This document shows, piece after piece, positions 23,441 through 37,200 of a stretch of 64,000 nt of DNA. The stretch covers positions 124,001-188,000 of the forward strand of contig CAXKVR010000031.1 of assembly GCA_964058845.1 (NCBI GenBank), written 5' to 3'. A program made the translations under genes and the position numbers. Position 1 is the stretch's first letter, and each line of letters opens with the position of its first letter. The notes under the pieces are model-generated. The model was not told the origin of the DNA. It searched no databases and saw only the letters and a program-made list of their open reading frames with translations. The DNA is from Carex sylvatica (Eukaryota > Streptophyta > Magnoliopsida > Poales > Cyperaceae).

Positions 23441-24331
23441 GGAGATATCGGATTAAAGGTCAGATTTTAACTAAAATTAATTACTGTACTACTACAGTCA
23501 AAATTATTTTGTTGTACTGTAGACATCCCTTATCTTTTTTCTTTATTTCCAGTTGTCTTGGATTTTTATAGCAAATTTATTCCGGCTCCAAACTATTTTT
23601 TCTTCACAAAAGATGCCACAGAGGATCCAAGACAAATGAAAAAAGCTTTTGAATCTGGAACTTTTTGACCGATTCATATTTCCCTCTATTATTTTATAAA
23701 CGAACTTATTTTAAGTGTAATGACAATTATTATTTTGGGCATAAATCAGATATTGACAACTCATACACAGCATTAATGTAGTTCGTATAATTTTCTACCA
23801 TTCGTCAGACCAATAATTCCCAAAAAGTTATAGTTATACCCAAAAATATGTAGAAAAAAATCAGAAATTTCATCGAGAAAAATTAGGGCTTTCTTCGAAA
23901 TCTGAATGTACCTAAAAATGATTCAAAATGCTAAATAAGGACCAAAACCAAGGAGTTTCAATAAGTAATAACTTCAAATTGCAGAGAGGTAGTAAAAATA
24001 GTGGAGGGAGTAAGTTACTGCTTTGGAGAGCGGAAGAGGAGAGAAGGGAATCAGAATTTGCTACATCATGTTGTTCATTTTTTCTCTCTCATTAAAAAAG
24101 AGGAAAGAGAGAGGATAGCAGAGATTTTGAATAGCAACAAATTTTGTTTTGAGAAAAGGTGTGGCCGAGGAAGATTAATGAAGGAAAAGTTTGCGTTTTC
24201 AATTTTAGTATATCATTCAAACGGACACGGTACATCCAATTAATATGTTTACCATACCATACAGTGTGCTGGCTGGAAATGGATGACATACCATATAGTG
24301 TGCCGGCTGAAGATTGATAAGTCAAAGATCA

Positions 24332-24968
24332 AGATTCTAAATAGTGATTATCATGTAATAGTGATTATCACGTCATTACAGAAGGATTTAAAAAAAAAGT
24401 ATTGCAAATAGCGTAACTATAGCGGAAGCTATTTTACATAGTGTTTTTTTTCTTTTAAAAGTTATATTCTATAATTCTACTGATTATCAACATTATGTAA
24501 AGTCTCATAGAGCAATAAATAACACTAAATTTATTAATAAATTATAATATTCATATTAGACCAATGTAAAGTCCAAATTCTTATTCAAAATATCTCTAGT
24601 AATATTATAAACAATATATCATTTTTTTATTCAAAATAATCTAAGTATCATGACATAAACTAATTATATTTTTTCTATTCAAAATAATATACGCATCATG
24701 TCATTAACTATCTATATTTTTTCTATTTAAAAGCAAAAATAATCTGAGTCTTGAAAAAAATTAATCCTTGGAAGAAACTTTCAATTTATATCTTCAAATC
24801 TTCAAATAAAAACCTACGTAACATAGTATGCGCTATTTACACTACAAACTATGCACTATAACAAACTGCTATTACCTCTACAACAGTCATAATTGAAATA
24901 ACATACTTTTATTCCATAGCTTAACGTTTAAGATCTAAAAATTGCTACAGTGCACTATTTAGAACACT
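24332..24968. mobile_element. MITE with 'TTCTAAATAG' ends, copy B
   Basis: It starts AGATTCTAAATAGTG and ends CACTATTTAGAACAC. It carries the subterminal block ATAGCGTAACTATAGCGG, matching copy A at 21048-21625, in the same orientation and with similar AT-rich middle sequence. It is more diverged than copy A. Confidence 0.7.
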
Positions 24969-25356
24969 GACCAAGATTAATAACGTCTTTTCTTTTTCAT
25001 TTTTTAAGTTGATTTATTGCATTGTAATTGACCTTCAAAGGCGTGCGAATGTCAACACAAACAAATTAATGATGTCCAATGGACGAAGATTTAGAAAGAG
25101 AGAGGTTTGGTAGATTAAACAAAGCTCCAGTTGTCAGAAAAATATTGCTCAATCAATGCTGCGTTACTCTCGTGTAACAATACACATAAACACTAATACA
25201 TCAAACTCAATTCTAAGTCTAATTGGAGTTCGCATTCATAGCAACGCACCAAATAACTAAACTAGGAATAGCCTCGTGGTGCAAGCAACAGGGAACCATG
25301 GAGGCGAAAAGGGCTTCTATTGTACAAAAAGAGTACAAAATTAAGCCATTGCTTAG

Positions 25357-28300
25357 CTAGTTGCCATCAGGCTTCACATATTTCTCCACGTAAGCCTACC
25401 ATAGAGGAAAAAGAAAATTAAATTACCATGTTAGCCAAAAAGAGAAAAACATAAAAACAATTTTATTTGCAAGAAAATTGCATAATATATTACAACAATA
25501 AAACAATTGTGCAGTTTCTCCATGGATTTTGCCAGAAAATAAGAATTATATATCAAAAAAATGAACAAACCTGGACAAGCTTAGTGAGCTTGCCCTTGGA
25601 ATGAGACAAGTAGGTATCGATCTTCTCCTGAGTTTGTGGTATGACACCAGCTTCCATTGTACCAGTGACCTTGTCCACCACTTTTTTCACAATTGTTTTG
25701 TGTGCCTCTCTGCTCAGCTGCCCATCTTTCCAGCTAGGTTTCAACAAATCCTTCACAACTTCAACTAGCGCACACTTGAACAACTTAATTCCCTTTGTCT
25801 CCTTGATGGGTTTCTGGTTAGGGTTTGGTCTCATTTTTTGTTTCTGACCCAAAACAACCTCCTCTTTTTTCACTTCTTGGGGTTCTATCTCAACTGGTGG
25901 GGTAACTGGACTCTCATGTGGCACTGGGTTGTTGGTAGGTTGCGCTGCTACTGGTATGGAAGGTATTGAGGTTGATCCCCCAGGATTACTTGCAAGGATT
26001 TGTGACAAGTAGGCCTTGATGTCAATGTTAGCAGCTTGCTCACTTGTCACCAAGTTGCTAGGCTTAGGGTTCGGTTGATTGAGTGGAGGTGGCAGTGGTG
26101 GTGGCGGGAATGACTGATCCGGATTTGGACCCAGTATGCTTTGCGTCATATTGGCTGTCGCCACCATTGTCTGTCCTTGCAAGTTGTAACCCGGAATGTT
26201 ATGGTTAGGATTAGAACTTACACTTGTATACGAGTTGACAGGAGGGTGACCCAGTACTGAGCCCAAAACAGTAGTAGCACCACCAGTGACAGGATTTGGA
26301 TTGACCAGACTTTGATTCACTGGACTGGGAATTACAGAATTTTGATTGACAGGGTAAAAGCTTGGCAGTGGTTGCTGAGGCACTTGCACCTGACTAGTAA
26401 AGGACAAATTAGGTGCTTTTGGATGTATCGCATAAGGATTATGAGTACCGGTTTCATTATGCATCTCATCCCTCATTTTGTTAGACCAGCTCTGCTCACT
26501 GACATCCTCTCCATGGACCTCTTGCCTCACATCATGAGAGAACCGGCAGCCCTGACCACGGCCACACCTCCCTTCCAAGAAAAATTTGCATGTTTCCTTT
26601 CTTTTAGCTCTTTTATCCCTATCACTCTCCATAGATATGTCATTTTCTCGGTCATCAAAATTAGCAACCCTGCTCCTAGAACCCCCATCCCTTTCTCTCT
26701 CATCCCAGCCTCTCTCTCTCTCCTCATCTCTCATGCCCAAAGCACCATGACCTGATGAAGCATCAAGGTGAACAAATCTACAGCTATCACCCCTGGTGCA
26801 CCGGCCTATAGAAAAATCAAAGCATCTCTCGCTAGAGCGGTTACTGGTACTATTATAAGGAGGTTCATCATAATTACTTCTATAACCCTGAGACGACTGT
26901 TTGTCATGCAAATATTCAATCTGGCCCCTTGAATCATATAAATTGTCTCTATCATCCCTGGTAGGGTATCTTTCTCTGTTCCTTTCTATTTCTCTTTCTC
27001 GATCTCGGTCCCTTTCTCTTTCTCTATCCTTGTCCCTTTCTCTGTCTCTGTCTCGCTCTCTAGGATGATCCGAAGGTGAGTTGTACCGATTGTGACTGGT
27101 ACTGTCTTGGTGAGAGAACCTGCATTGCATGCCCCGGCGGCAGCGGCCAGCCGTGAAGTCCCGGCAAACCTGCCCGGCTGGAGGCCTCCGATCACCACGC
27201 CGAGAGCCATATGGACTACGGCTACGGCTTATGCTCCTGCTCCTACTTTGACTTCGGCTTCTATTCCTGTTTATTTAATGGTAACTTTATTAAGAGGGAT
27301 AACATGTACGTAGACTTGTCATGTTATGAATCAGGCAAGATCCTATATTTCAAAAAAATAGTTCCAACCCAAAAACTCAATTAAGCCATGAATTAGACAC
27401 TACTAAAACTTTTATTTACCAAACATATAAAGGAAGAAATAATAGAAAACAAAAGGCTATTCCCACTAATTGTGGACTGCAACTAAATTATGCAACTATG
27501 AAACCAGACCAGTATGCTAGCAGACTTTCCAAGATAAATAACAAATTTGGCAACTAAATTAATATCATACCTGCGTAACCTTCCACGGACACCCCTAGGA
27601 GAGATACTACGGCTTTTTTGATGCCTCCTATCATCCATACCAGGAGGAGGCGGGGAGTCAGTAAGGCGTCCGGGCAGCGGGCCCCACATGTCAGCACCCC
27701 TCTTGCTCTCACTTGAGTTGACAACCGAACTCCACATATCACGCCTCCCTCTGGATTCTGCATCTCTGCTCATACCAGGTTCTCTTGCGGCTACTTGGCT
27801 GCTGGTAGTCGTTTCTCTAGGTGACCTATGTCTTCGAGGGGATAGTACCTCTCCATATCGTCTGGATTAATAATTAAAAGAAATATATTTGGTGCTTACA
27901 AAATACTTTGATAAGACAGACTCTTATTCCTAATCCCTATTCCCTAAATTAATGAAAAAGAATTACAACTCTGAACTATCCTCCTTTTCTTACATTTAAC
28001 TCTGAAATTACTTTTTAGAAACAGTGAGATGAGACATGTTACATACCCACGAGATGATGGCCTGTTCCGACCATCCCTAGGAGAAATACCATCTCTATCC
28101 CTCTTTTCTTCATTCGTACTAGAAGACAAGCCCCACCGGTCAGACGTTCCTCTCCTCCTATCAACATCAACCTTGCCCTTACCCATACTATTGTCTTTTC
28201 TCAAATCACGATCTAACTTGGCGCTTTCCATTTTAGGAGATCCTGACCATTGTGGGGACAGTTCTTTTGCTTTGCGCCCATGATCATCGATTTCTTGATC

Positions 28301-28477
28301 GATCGGGTGGGATGAAACTGGTGCCGCATATTGTTGATCCTCGGCTGTGTCATTTGTCTCTGACAAATCCTGGCTTTCAGATGAATCCAAGTCGATTATT
28401 GTGACGGGTATGTCAACTCTCTCCATGTCAGGCTGAAAACCAGAGCCTGCCTCCAAGTCCCAGTTATCTTCCGACAT
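25357..28477 (-). CDS. Triple CCCH zinc-finger protein (AtC3H36/38-like), complete
   Basis: Four exons read leftward: 28477-28047, 27861-27571, 27266-25571, 25395-25357. Phases close to 2457 nt (818 aa). After an acidic N-terminus and an SR-like stretch come three CX7CX5CX3H fingers: CRDFTAGRCRRGMQCRFSH, CFDFSIGRCTRGDSCRFVH and CKFFLEGRCGRGQGCRFSH. A long Arg/Glu/Asp dipeptide run (about 26960-27070) lies after the first. A Pro/Asn/Gln-rich middle follows, then a conserved C-terminus (LFKCALVEVVKDLLKPSWKD to KLTKLVQ, ending AYVEKYVKPDGN). That C-terminal block, together with the fingers, is characteristic of plant C3H36/38-type proteins. CCCH fingers of this spacing bind RNA, and the SR/RE composition suggests a nuclear RNA-processing role; both are inferred. 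The tiny last exon is supported by exact phase and a good acceptor. Confidence 0.93.
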
Positions 28478-31400
28478 GTTGTGACACTATCACACTTATT
28501 TGGTAATTGTATTGATGACAGTGACTGCACAGTTAGTAAAAACAAGATGTAAGCAAGGAACAGGACAGAGAAAAGAATTATACCCGCCAATCTTAACACA
28601 ACTCAATATGCATAGCAAAATATCACAGGGTATGCAATCAGAATCACGCAACTGTACAAGTATGATGTAAGCACTACAGAAACAGATGATATGAAACGTA
28701 ATACTGTGACAACACAACATTTGAACTTTTGAGTAAACAAACAAATTATCTTCAATGTATAATACATGTAACTCCCATTTCAGCCTTTGATTGTTGGAAT
28801 TGTCCCTATCACAATTTTGCAAGCTGGATATGCATCCTGTTTCAACACTGAGGTGAAATGACTAGCTTTTTTTGTTAACAGCCATATGACCAAGACCAAT
28901 TCATTTAACACTGGCATTAGCCAAGACTTTTCATTTTGCCCATCTTGAATGAAAAGTAAATAAGATAACAGAATCAAAACATGAGCCACAATGTAAACTT
29001 CATCGCAAGGAATATTAACAGGAAATGGCCTAGCAATCATTTGTGCAGTTCACTCAACTTCTTTCGTTGACAGATTATTTAATAATTCCTGATATTTATT
29101 TAAATAAGGTCCATCACTTTTTCTCCACAGTGCACATGATGGTGCAAGTTGCAAAACTTGGTGGTTTTCTTTGAACTTGTATATTATTCTACTCAAAACA
29201 ATATTAACTCGTAATCTGCAGTTTCCGATCAATAATTACTCCAGGTATAGTTATTACTATCAACTTAAGGCTTGTTTATGTTTTGGTACACGTGATTTTA
29301 ACTTGCATGATTCACTTCAACAAATCTATAGCTACTTATTTTTGTTAGACATACCAGCATATATGATACTGCAATCATTCTGTCTAATATTGTTCTGATG
29401 TCATTATCTTCTAATATTAATCTATAAACTTAAAAGCCAATTCTAAGATATGCTATCACTCGTTGCAAAATTCAAAATTGGCAAAATTGTGCGCCTTGCT
29501 TAGTATGAATTGTAACACAATGTGAAAGAAAAATCAAATAGTACTGCTAGAATATATAAATAATTTCCAAAGACAGTTTCATCAAATAGAAAAAGAATAA
29601 TGTCAGATGAACTCAAAATGAATGTCCAAAAAGTTATCAAATCATAAGGTATTGGTGTCAATACTAAAAGATAAATTGATACACTCAGCATGCTCCCATG
29701 CAAAAAAGAAAACGCAAAAATTTCAATAAGTTTGCAATCTTTTTTGTTTATTTTGTTTTATTTTTGTTTGGCCTTTTGGAGATTCCGCCGTGAGCTCATA
29801 GCAACTAAGGTTTCATGCTTTACTTTCTTTTATTTGTTTTCTAGAGCAATAGCTTAGCTAGCAAAGTAGATTTGTTTCTTCTCTCTAAATGCAACATTAG
29901 CATTTGAGTCTACGATAAAATCCACCCAATCCTGCATGCGAGAAGAAACACAACTCCATCAGGGTATTTTCTAACTTTCTTTACAACCCCCGTATTATTT
30001 ATCAATTGAATGTTTTAGTCCTATTATCTTGTCAAGTTTCTTTTGATATTTAAGGCAAAATTACTATATAGATTTGCTTAACCCAACAGTTCAGAAATTA
30101 AGACATTAATCATAAAAAAAGAAAATATCACTGGAGTCTAAATAAGAAAAGTGCAGACGAGCAAGAAAACTAACGAGACCTATACTTGTGTTTTTTAGAA
30201 CGGAAGAAGAAGACAACCTAGTAAAACCTATAAATATTCAGCTTATGTGGATTCAGTTATATATCTTAAATAGCAGTATGATGCTAAATTATATAATAAT
30301 AGAATAAACTCTGAAAGTACCAAGTACAACCTGTATAATTTACAAGTCTACGAGATTCTAAAATTTATTTCATCAACTCAAGAAAATCTCCTTTCAAAAA
30401 TAAACTGAAAGAAGGCATTGTATAACAGAAGAAATTTTTTTGGTTCAGGAATCCTACAACAGTAATACATGGAGAACTGTCGTGTTCTGTACGTAAACAT
30501 AATGAGATATGTAAATAATTCAATAAGGCTTCATGTACTTTTTTTCAGTCCATCTTACATTTAGTGTCTGCAAAGATTTAATGCTATCAATTCTCCAAAA
30601 TAAAGATATTATCGTCAACCAGAAACAGTAAAATCAAACAATTTTTCCAAAATCAATTGAAGATAGCAATTTGTATTATGCATCCTTTTCATTTCTCTCT
30701 AATTCTTGGATATGAGGAATATGTCATATAATGCATCGCTATGAGAAAATTAATTAATTTAGTTTGAAAGGTAAAAAGAAAAGACGCCTTCAACATTCAA
30801 GACCCCAACGTATAAAAAATGGTCTAGAGAATCTAAACTTAGACCAGTAAAGAATAAGAAAATGAAACTCACCTTAAACAATGTTCAGGATTATGGAAAC
30901 TGAATGAAGCCTCCCATCCAGTTAATCAGAAAAAATCAATTCTTGATGCACTCTTGCACCTGACCAACATAAATCAGCACATAATTAAAATTCGAAACAC
31001 ATTTAGCAGTTTACATGTAGAAAGTAAATTCAGAGAATAGAGACAAATTGCCACACTTGAAATAAATGTGCCACAATTTATCACGACAACTTAGATTGCA
31101 AAGTGGCATCTCATGTTCATAAATAATGAAGTGCCTAGTCTTCATTCGTGGAGGTCAAGAGCAGTATTTTGGAGGATTTGAATGATATGCAATACTAAAT
31201 TTTAGACATTAGGTTCTAATGTTAGCCTACTATTTTTTTTCTTTTTTATTTCTTTTTGAGGATTGGCGGCAAATGCCAACAACAAGTATTGATAAGAAAA
31301 GGTTATTCGTAAGTGCCCTAATGTTAGCCTTCTCAAAGATGCAAAAGCAAAAAGGACAAAATTGAACCAACTAAACCGAACTAAATAGAGGAAACGAGCA

Positions 31401-31900
31401 AACTCAAACCAGATCTTTGCACTTGGGCAAAAGAAAAATACTAACATAAATATAAGGATTTTAATTATGCAATTCTAAATTTTAGACATTAGGTTCTAAT
31501 GTTAGCCTTCTCTTTTCTTCCTTTTTTTTTTTTTGAGGGTTGGCTGACAACAATTGTATTGATAAGAAAAAGTTATTTACAAGTGCCCTAATGTTTGCCT
31601 TCTCAAAGATGCAATGCAAAAAGGACAAAAGTGAACCAACTAAACTGAACTAAATAAAGGAAACGAGCAAACTCAAACCAAATCTTTGCACTTAAGCAAA
31701 AGAAAATACTAACAAAAATATGAGGTGAAAAAAAAAAATCTTGATATGAAACCCTAGATAAGCACATTATCCGGGATTCAAATCTAAATTCCAGCAATGA
31801 ACTCATTCCTAGAAGCTAAACCCTAGATAATTACAGAATAATAAACTACGGAAACTCTTGAATTTAAAAGACCCTAAGAAAAAAAAAAAAAAGCACTTAC
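28478..31900 (-). other. Probable 5'-UTR intron of the CCCH gene
   Basis: No coding frame stands out in these 3.4 kb. A good donor (CCCCAA|GTAAGTG, minus strand at 31901/31900) follows a leader-like exon, and the ATG at 28477 is preceded by acceptor-like sequence. A long leader intron is therefore the simplest reading. It contains the direct repeat at 31196-31723. RNA evidence would be needed to prove the intron. Confidence 0.5.
31196..31723. repeat. Direct duplication, about 250 bp units
   Basis: Unit 1 (about 31196-31457) and unit 2 (about 31474-31723) share TTTTAGACATTAGGTTCTAA, AGTGCCCTAATGTT and GGAAACGAGCAAACTCAAAC in the same order, with about 280 bases between equivalent points. They differ by many small changes, so this is an older duplication than the one at 2766-3127. 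It lies in the probable leader intron of the CCCH gene. Confidence 0.8.
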
Positions 31901-32050
31901 TTGGGGACAGCAAAACCCTAGCGAGACGAAGGGGAAAGTCGAATCGGGAACTAGAAAATTATCATGTGCTCTTTAGCACCGGTTTAGGAAAGAGATCCCA
32001 AAATGCTCTCGGTTTCTATAAACCGGAGAAGTCTGTTCTCCAGAGGGGAA
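31901..32050 (-). promoter_or_regulatory. Probable non-coding first exon of the CCCH gene
   Basis: Read leftward, this segment contains CGCTAGGGTTTTGCTGTCCC, the 'CTAGGGTTTT' type of text common in plant 5' leaders, and ends at a strong GTAAGT donor. No TATA box is obvious to its right. The exact transcription start is unknown. Confidence 0.5.
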
Positions 32051-32077
32051 AAGATCTGTAGTGCAGAAAGTCTAGTC

Positions 32078-32389
32078 TTACTTAGATGACTGGATATTTC
32101 CATTTATTTTGAAATTGAGAGAAATAGGATAAAGCCAGAGTATCCGAGTATGGACCTGGTAACACCTGGTGTAATGAACCTCAACCTTATTATAACTGGA
32201 AGAAACGAAGGACACTTGACATTGCTCGACTGTACCACGTCGGACCAGGTCTGTTTTCAAAATAATAATATGTGCGAATTCTCCGTACATGTGATCTGAA
32301 GCTCCAAAGTCAATTATGACGCACGGACAGCCTGCCAGGCCTGAGTCAGCCAGCTCATGGACTTTAAGCTGAGTTCTTAAATGAATCAA
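32078..32389 (-). pseudogene. Copia protease-region remnant
   Basis: The frame contains CPCVIIDFGASDHMYGEFAH. This corresponds to the 'WIIDSGASDHMTG' active-site block of Ty1/Copia aspartic protease, here with Phe in place of Ser. Further on, a shifted frame recalls the following 'LHVP' block. The element is otherwise missing. It lies beside the probable promoter of the CCCH gene. Confidence 0.65.
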
Positions 32390-32663
32390 TTCGAGTTGAG
32401 TTTAAACTCAAGTCGAACTCAAAATAATTTTATCGTTTTTTTAAACAAGTGATCTGATTCGAGCCGGATTGTCCATTAAGTCTTTCTTCCTTCGCTTCTT
32501 TAGTTCTCCCTTTCGAGCTTGTCGATCTTGCCACATCTTCTCCCTGTCGCGGCGTCGCACACACCATCTCTCCACTTCGTTTCCAAGCTTCTAGTCTTCT
32601 CATCGTCTCTCTCGCACACATGCCTTGTTTTTTCTCTCACCAACTGGTACCTCACTAGGCCGC

Positions 32664-34276
32664 TGATAATGTCAACTTATATAGCGAAAATCACTATTTT
32701 TAAGTACGAAAAATAGCAAAAAAAACGTATGCAAAGTGGTCATTTTTCTGAATTATCCACTACAAATATGTTTTTAGGCTATTTTGACAGATTTTGGAGA
32801 AAGTTGCATATTTAGGCCAAAAACGAACCAAAAATGTCATGTTTATGTCATTTATGAAGGTAGTGTCAAAATAAGGCATCACATGGAGCATACAACACTT
32901 TACACGAAGTGCACAACATGCAACATGGTGAAACAACATAGAAAATTGGCTAAGTCAAGTGCCGTGCGGACTAGGCATACTGCATGCGGCTAGGCACTGA
33001 GGCCGCATGAGCACACGGATTCAATATGTGGACTGTTTTGGTTGGATTAAATCTCAGTTGTTGACGCGAATTTCAAGCAGAAGCCTTCTAGAATAATGTA
33101 CTTACTTCAATGCCAAGTTTGGGAGACTATTTGTGGCAAATTATTTATGTCATGAGAGGCATAAAATGGCCTCCATGATCTCCACTACTTCCACTTAGCT
33201 ACACCATTTAGGAATACTATATAAACCCTTCATGTAATAGGATTTAGTTTGCGTGTTTTAGTTGTGTAAGTCCAAAAATTAGAGTAGAATAGTGTGCAAA
33301 TTCTGGAGAAGAGAATGGCAGCTCTCAAGGTCTAAGGCAGGAGAAGAAGGCGTTATCTAATGAGGCAAGAGTTCTTCAATCTTTAAAGATTGTGGTTTAT
33401 ATCTTTCTTATTTTATTCTTTTTATTTTGCCATGGCTTTGAGAAGCTAATCTTCTCATCTATAGGGTTCCCTTGTATCGAATTATTTATTATGTTTTAGT
33501 ATAATTTATGTTTTGTTTATGTTGATTTGAGATTTCTTGTTATACCTTGAATTGTCTTTGATCGTATCTTTCCATACATAGTTTTGTCTACTATATGCTA
33601 ATGTCCTCCACATACCAATAGGTGTAAAGTCTTTGAATCTCGGCGTGAGTGAGATTACTTGTAAGTAATTCTAGCACTTCGGCTAACGAGGCTTGGTAGC
33701 TATTTAAAGACTAGGGTTTGAACTCAAGGGGCTCCATTGACAGGATATCGTAGATCGTATATTCAATTTATAATTAGGAATAACTTAGAAATAAGTAAGG
33801 TCTTTAGGATTTTATAATTTGTGGAGTAGGATAGGGAAGTATATCCTTTGCGCGAGGAGGATAATTTACAGATCTGGAACACTCTGAATTGTTTGCTCAA
33901 AAGTCGATCGAAAGATTGAAAAACCTTTCAAATCGCATAAAGTAGAAACCCTAGGTGTATGCGGGTAGTGACAGTACCGTATGCGGTCTGCCTTGCGGAA
34001 TGATCTATGTCGCATGCGGTAGTGACAGTACCGTATGTAGGGTAGATAAATGTCGAAATTATACTTTGCTTAATTTAGAAGGAGATTATCTAAACTCTAG
34101 AGGCTCTTTATTTCTGTGATTTATCATAATTAGCATCTCCGCCTTAAACTTCTATATATAAATCCGAGAACCTAGACTAATATATGTTGTTAAATATTTA
34201 ATATACTATCTCTGTGGATTGACATCCAACATTATTACTGTATTACATGGTAGAATCATGCGCTTGTGATTCAAAC
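32664..34276 (+). repeat. Possible decayed solo LTR (Ty3/Gypsy-like)
   Basis: The stretch has no coding frame. It carries LTR-like features: it can be delimited as TG...CA, has an end like CTCTGTGGATTGACATCCAA as seen at the 3' ends of many plant Gypsy LTRs, and holds short internal repeats (GCGGTAGTGACAGTACCGTA and a near copy about 55 bases apart near 33965-34035). No partner LTR, primer-binding site or target duplication was found. Confidence 0.3.
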
Positions 34277-37200
34277 AAAAGTAAAACTAAGATATTAAAT
34301 ATATATTTTATATACCGAAAGTTAGTAGTACCAATTTGGTTCATTATGTATGCGCTTCGGTTTCTCAATTTAAATCATATTAAAATTAGTGGGTCCCGCT
34401 ATTATAATGAAATCATATTTTAAAACGGGTCCCACCGGTTTCTCAAGGCATGCTTTAATTATTATAATGAAATCATATTTTCAAACGCAGAATCATTAAA
34501 CTTGGATAAACCGATGTATTTTTTTCAAGTCATAGAAACCGGAAAAATTATTATCAGTTTTGGATGGCATGCAACCGAGATTTTTATTACAGGAAATTTG
34601 GCTTAAAACCGGTAAAAAAAAAAATTTCGATTTAGATAAATTTTAAATTTCAGATCAGAGGGGGTAATTTTTGAAACTATTTTTTTTATATTATTAAACA
34701 ATTCGATAAATTCTTCACCTATTTTTTGGCCGAAATTTTATATTTACCGTACCTAAAAAAAAATCAAATAATTATGATTCTCTATAAATTTCAAATTTAA
34801 CATAGCCGCAATCACAAGCAAACCACAGATGGCAGACATGCATTTACTCAAAATTTCGAATTCAATGCAGCCGTTGAATATAATTTTTTTTTATTAAACT
34901 TTTAAAATAAATGAACCAACTTATAATTTAAATATAGAACATCAAACAAAATAAATAAATGAGATTGCGAACGCTAACAAAGTGTCAGCAACCACACAGA
35001 TTGTTGCAGTGTCAAATTTAAGATTTACAAACAATCATTATTATTTTGTTTATTTTTTTAGTTATGTCAAATAAAAAAATTCGGCTTTTTGATCCGGACA
35101 TACTGTCACAGTGGTAACGAAAGATAATTTTAATAATGTATTGGAGTAAAAAAAGATAAATTAAAGTATCACTTATCATAAAAATGACGATTTTAATTAG
35201 CACATATTCCTGTCAATTGACAAGTAAAACAGAGTAAAATAAAATTAATACTAAATTACTTGATAATTGATATGCAAGTGATTAAATGTAGCATTAAATG
35301 GTGAAACAAATCAAGATATTCTCAAGTAGAATTAATTGAAGTAAAAAGTGTAAAAAATTATATGATACAGTAATTTAAATTACTTCACGTGTTGAAGTGA
35401 TTTTATTAATTTGATACAACAGTTAAGAAATATTTGATACATTCCGTTAACCACACTTTTTTTTATTATTATTAATTTCCGAACAACAGTTAAGAATTAA
35501 ACATTGCAATTTTACTCAACGATTCAATACATTTTTTTTTTAAAGATCATTTAAAATTATACTTTAGAAGACATTTTCATGAGTTGGTTTGTGTAATATT
35601 TAGAAATTGTATGTAAAAATTACAAAACTTGTTTTGTCAATAGGTTGCACAAAATACCAACATACTTTGAAATGGCTCATGATTTCCCATTACTTTATAT
35701 CAAACACTCAATTTAATTTGTTTGTGATTTTGTACGATGATTTATCAACACCAAAGGCTTCCTGAAATCAAGTTGCAACTTGCATCTTATGAGCTCGTGC
35801 GGTTTTGCAAAATTCCGTAAAATTTAACCTAAATAATGTAAAATTTCTTCTTGGAGTACTAATAACGTAAAATTAGTACCAAATAGTAAAAAATTCCGCC
35901 TTTAAGTACATTTTCATATATATAAATCTTATTGAATGATTCAAATTAACTATTTAAACTTAAGAAATAAAAATATAAATTCATAGTAACCTTACTCTGT
36001 ATGCACACATCAGTAGTTTATGATTTATATTTGTACCCATCAAATTTTTTAATTGGCTTATTATTTTTTTATCCAAACTCACCTATTTTATTAATATCTT
36101 ATTTTAATCAATTAAAATACAGATCAATATTAATAAAAAATAAAATGACAGTTATACCCTTACCTTAAAAGTACCTGAGATTTTACTGATTCTACCTTCA
36201 TTTTATGTCATGCTTGCTAATATTTACAGATACTGCTAATCGGCAGTATTAAGAAATTAACCAAATGACAGGAGATTATTATAACAGGTTATGATGCAAA
36301 AGAGATTCTTGGATAACCTAAATAAATTTTTTCGTCAGCTAATATGATTATATGAGATGAATGCTAAAAAAAATTTAATATGAGATGAGAGCCCATAGAG
36401 CATTAGAGTTTATCAGTACACTAATATTATTAGCAGCAACAAAAAGAAAATTTTACCAGTACACATAATAAGTGACAGAACTAGAAAACTTGTTTAACAA
36501 AAGTAGATTATTCGGATTTGCGTTTGAGCTTAGTAGTTTTGAAATCTCAAATCAATCGCAGCTTAGTAGTTTTCTTATATTATTAAATAGAAAGGGCAAA
36601 CATGTCATTTTCATTTTTCTATTAATATTAATATGTATTATTAATTGATTAAATCAAGAATAAATTTGTTTTTTATGAGATTTTATTATGTTACTATTTT
36701 TTAGATTTGACTATGTATATTTTCTGTGTTATTTTAATTATGTTAAAGTTTTCAAGAATTGATTATAACTTTTAAGTTCATTATGTGATGTTAGTTTCTA
36801 AATTGGACTTTTAGTTTTTCTAAGTTATTTATTATGAGATGGATATAAGAAGAGATGACATATCATTTTTTTCTTAAGACTTTGATTAATATATGAAATA
36901 TTTCTTATCTTCTCCCTCTTGTGATTTCTTACTTCTTTGTCTAAATTCTCTTTTTATTGTTCAATATCTCACTGAATTAAACAAGACCTGTACACGTAGA
37001 GTAGAGTTTAGGACGTAATGTCGTCAATTTTCTTTTTCTTTTTCTTTCTATATATATTTTCTTTTATTTTTATTTTTCTTTCTTTTAATCATCATGTAAA
37101 TATTGCATAGGGTTACTTCTCAAAACCCTAAACATGCAACTTTGTAACCAATTGCGGTTAATACAATAAAAAAATGACATGTTTGCCCTTTTGAATTAAA

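Larger units (their letters stand above)
16690..23700. mobile_element. Candidate gene-capturing element with diverged long inverted ends
   Basis: Read inward, the left end (about 16697-16870) and the reverse complement of the right end (about 23460-23699) share a series of matches in the same order. These are TTATAAAA(C/T)AATAGAG, ATCGGT with following A's, GATTCAAA, TTGGAGC then GGAA, AAGGG, TACAGT, and ATTTTGACTGTA then TACAG. The right arm carries extra bases. Both ends then lead into less AT-rich, leader-like DNA with ATG-rich frames (about 17000-17360 rightward, about 23440-23030 leftward). Between them are unrelated gene scraps on both strands (LNK-like, LINE, IPP isomerase, one unknown) and nested MITEs. 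This fits a Pack-MULE, but I found no transposase and no clean 9-bp target duplication, so the element call is an inference. Confidence 0.4.

Noticed and set aside
26312..26755. A 147-aa plus-strand frame
   Set aside because: It lies entirely antisense within the large exon of the CCCH gene and has no motif. It is a shadow of the biased codon composition.
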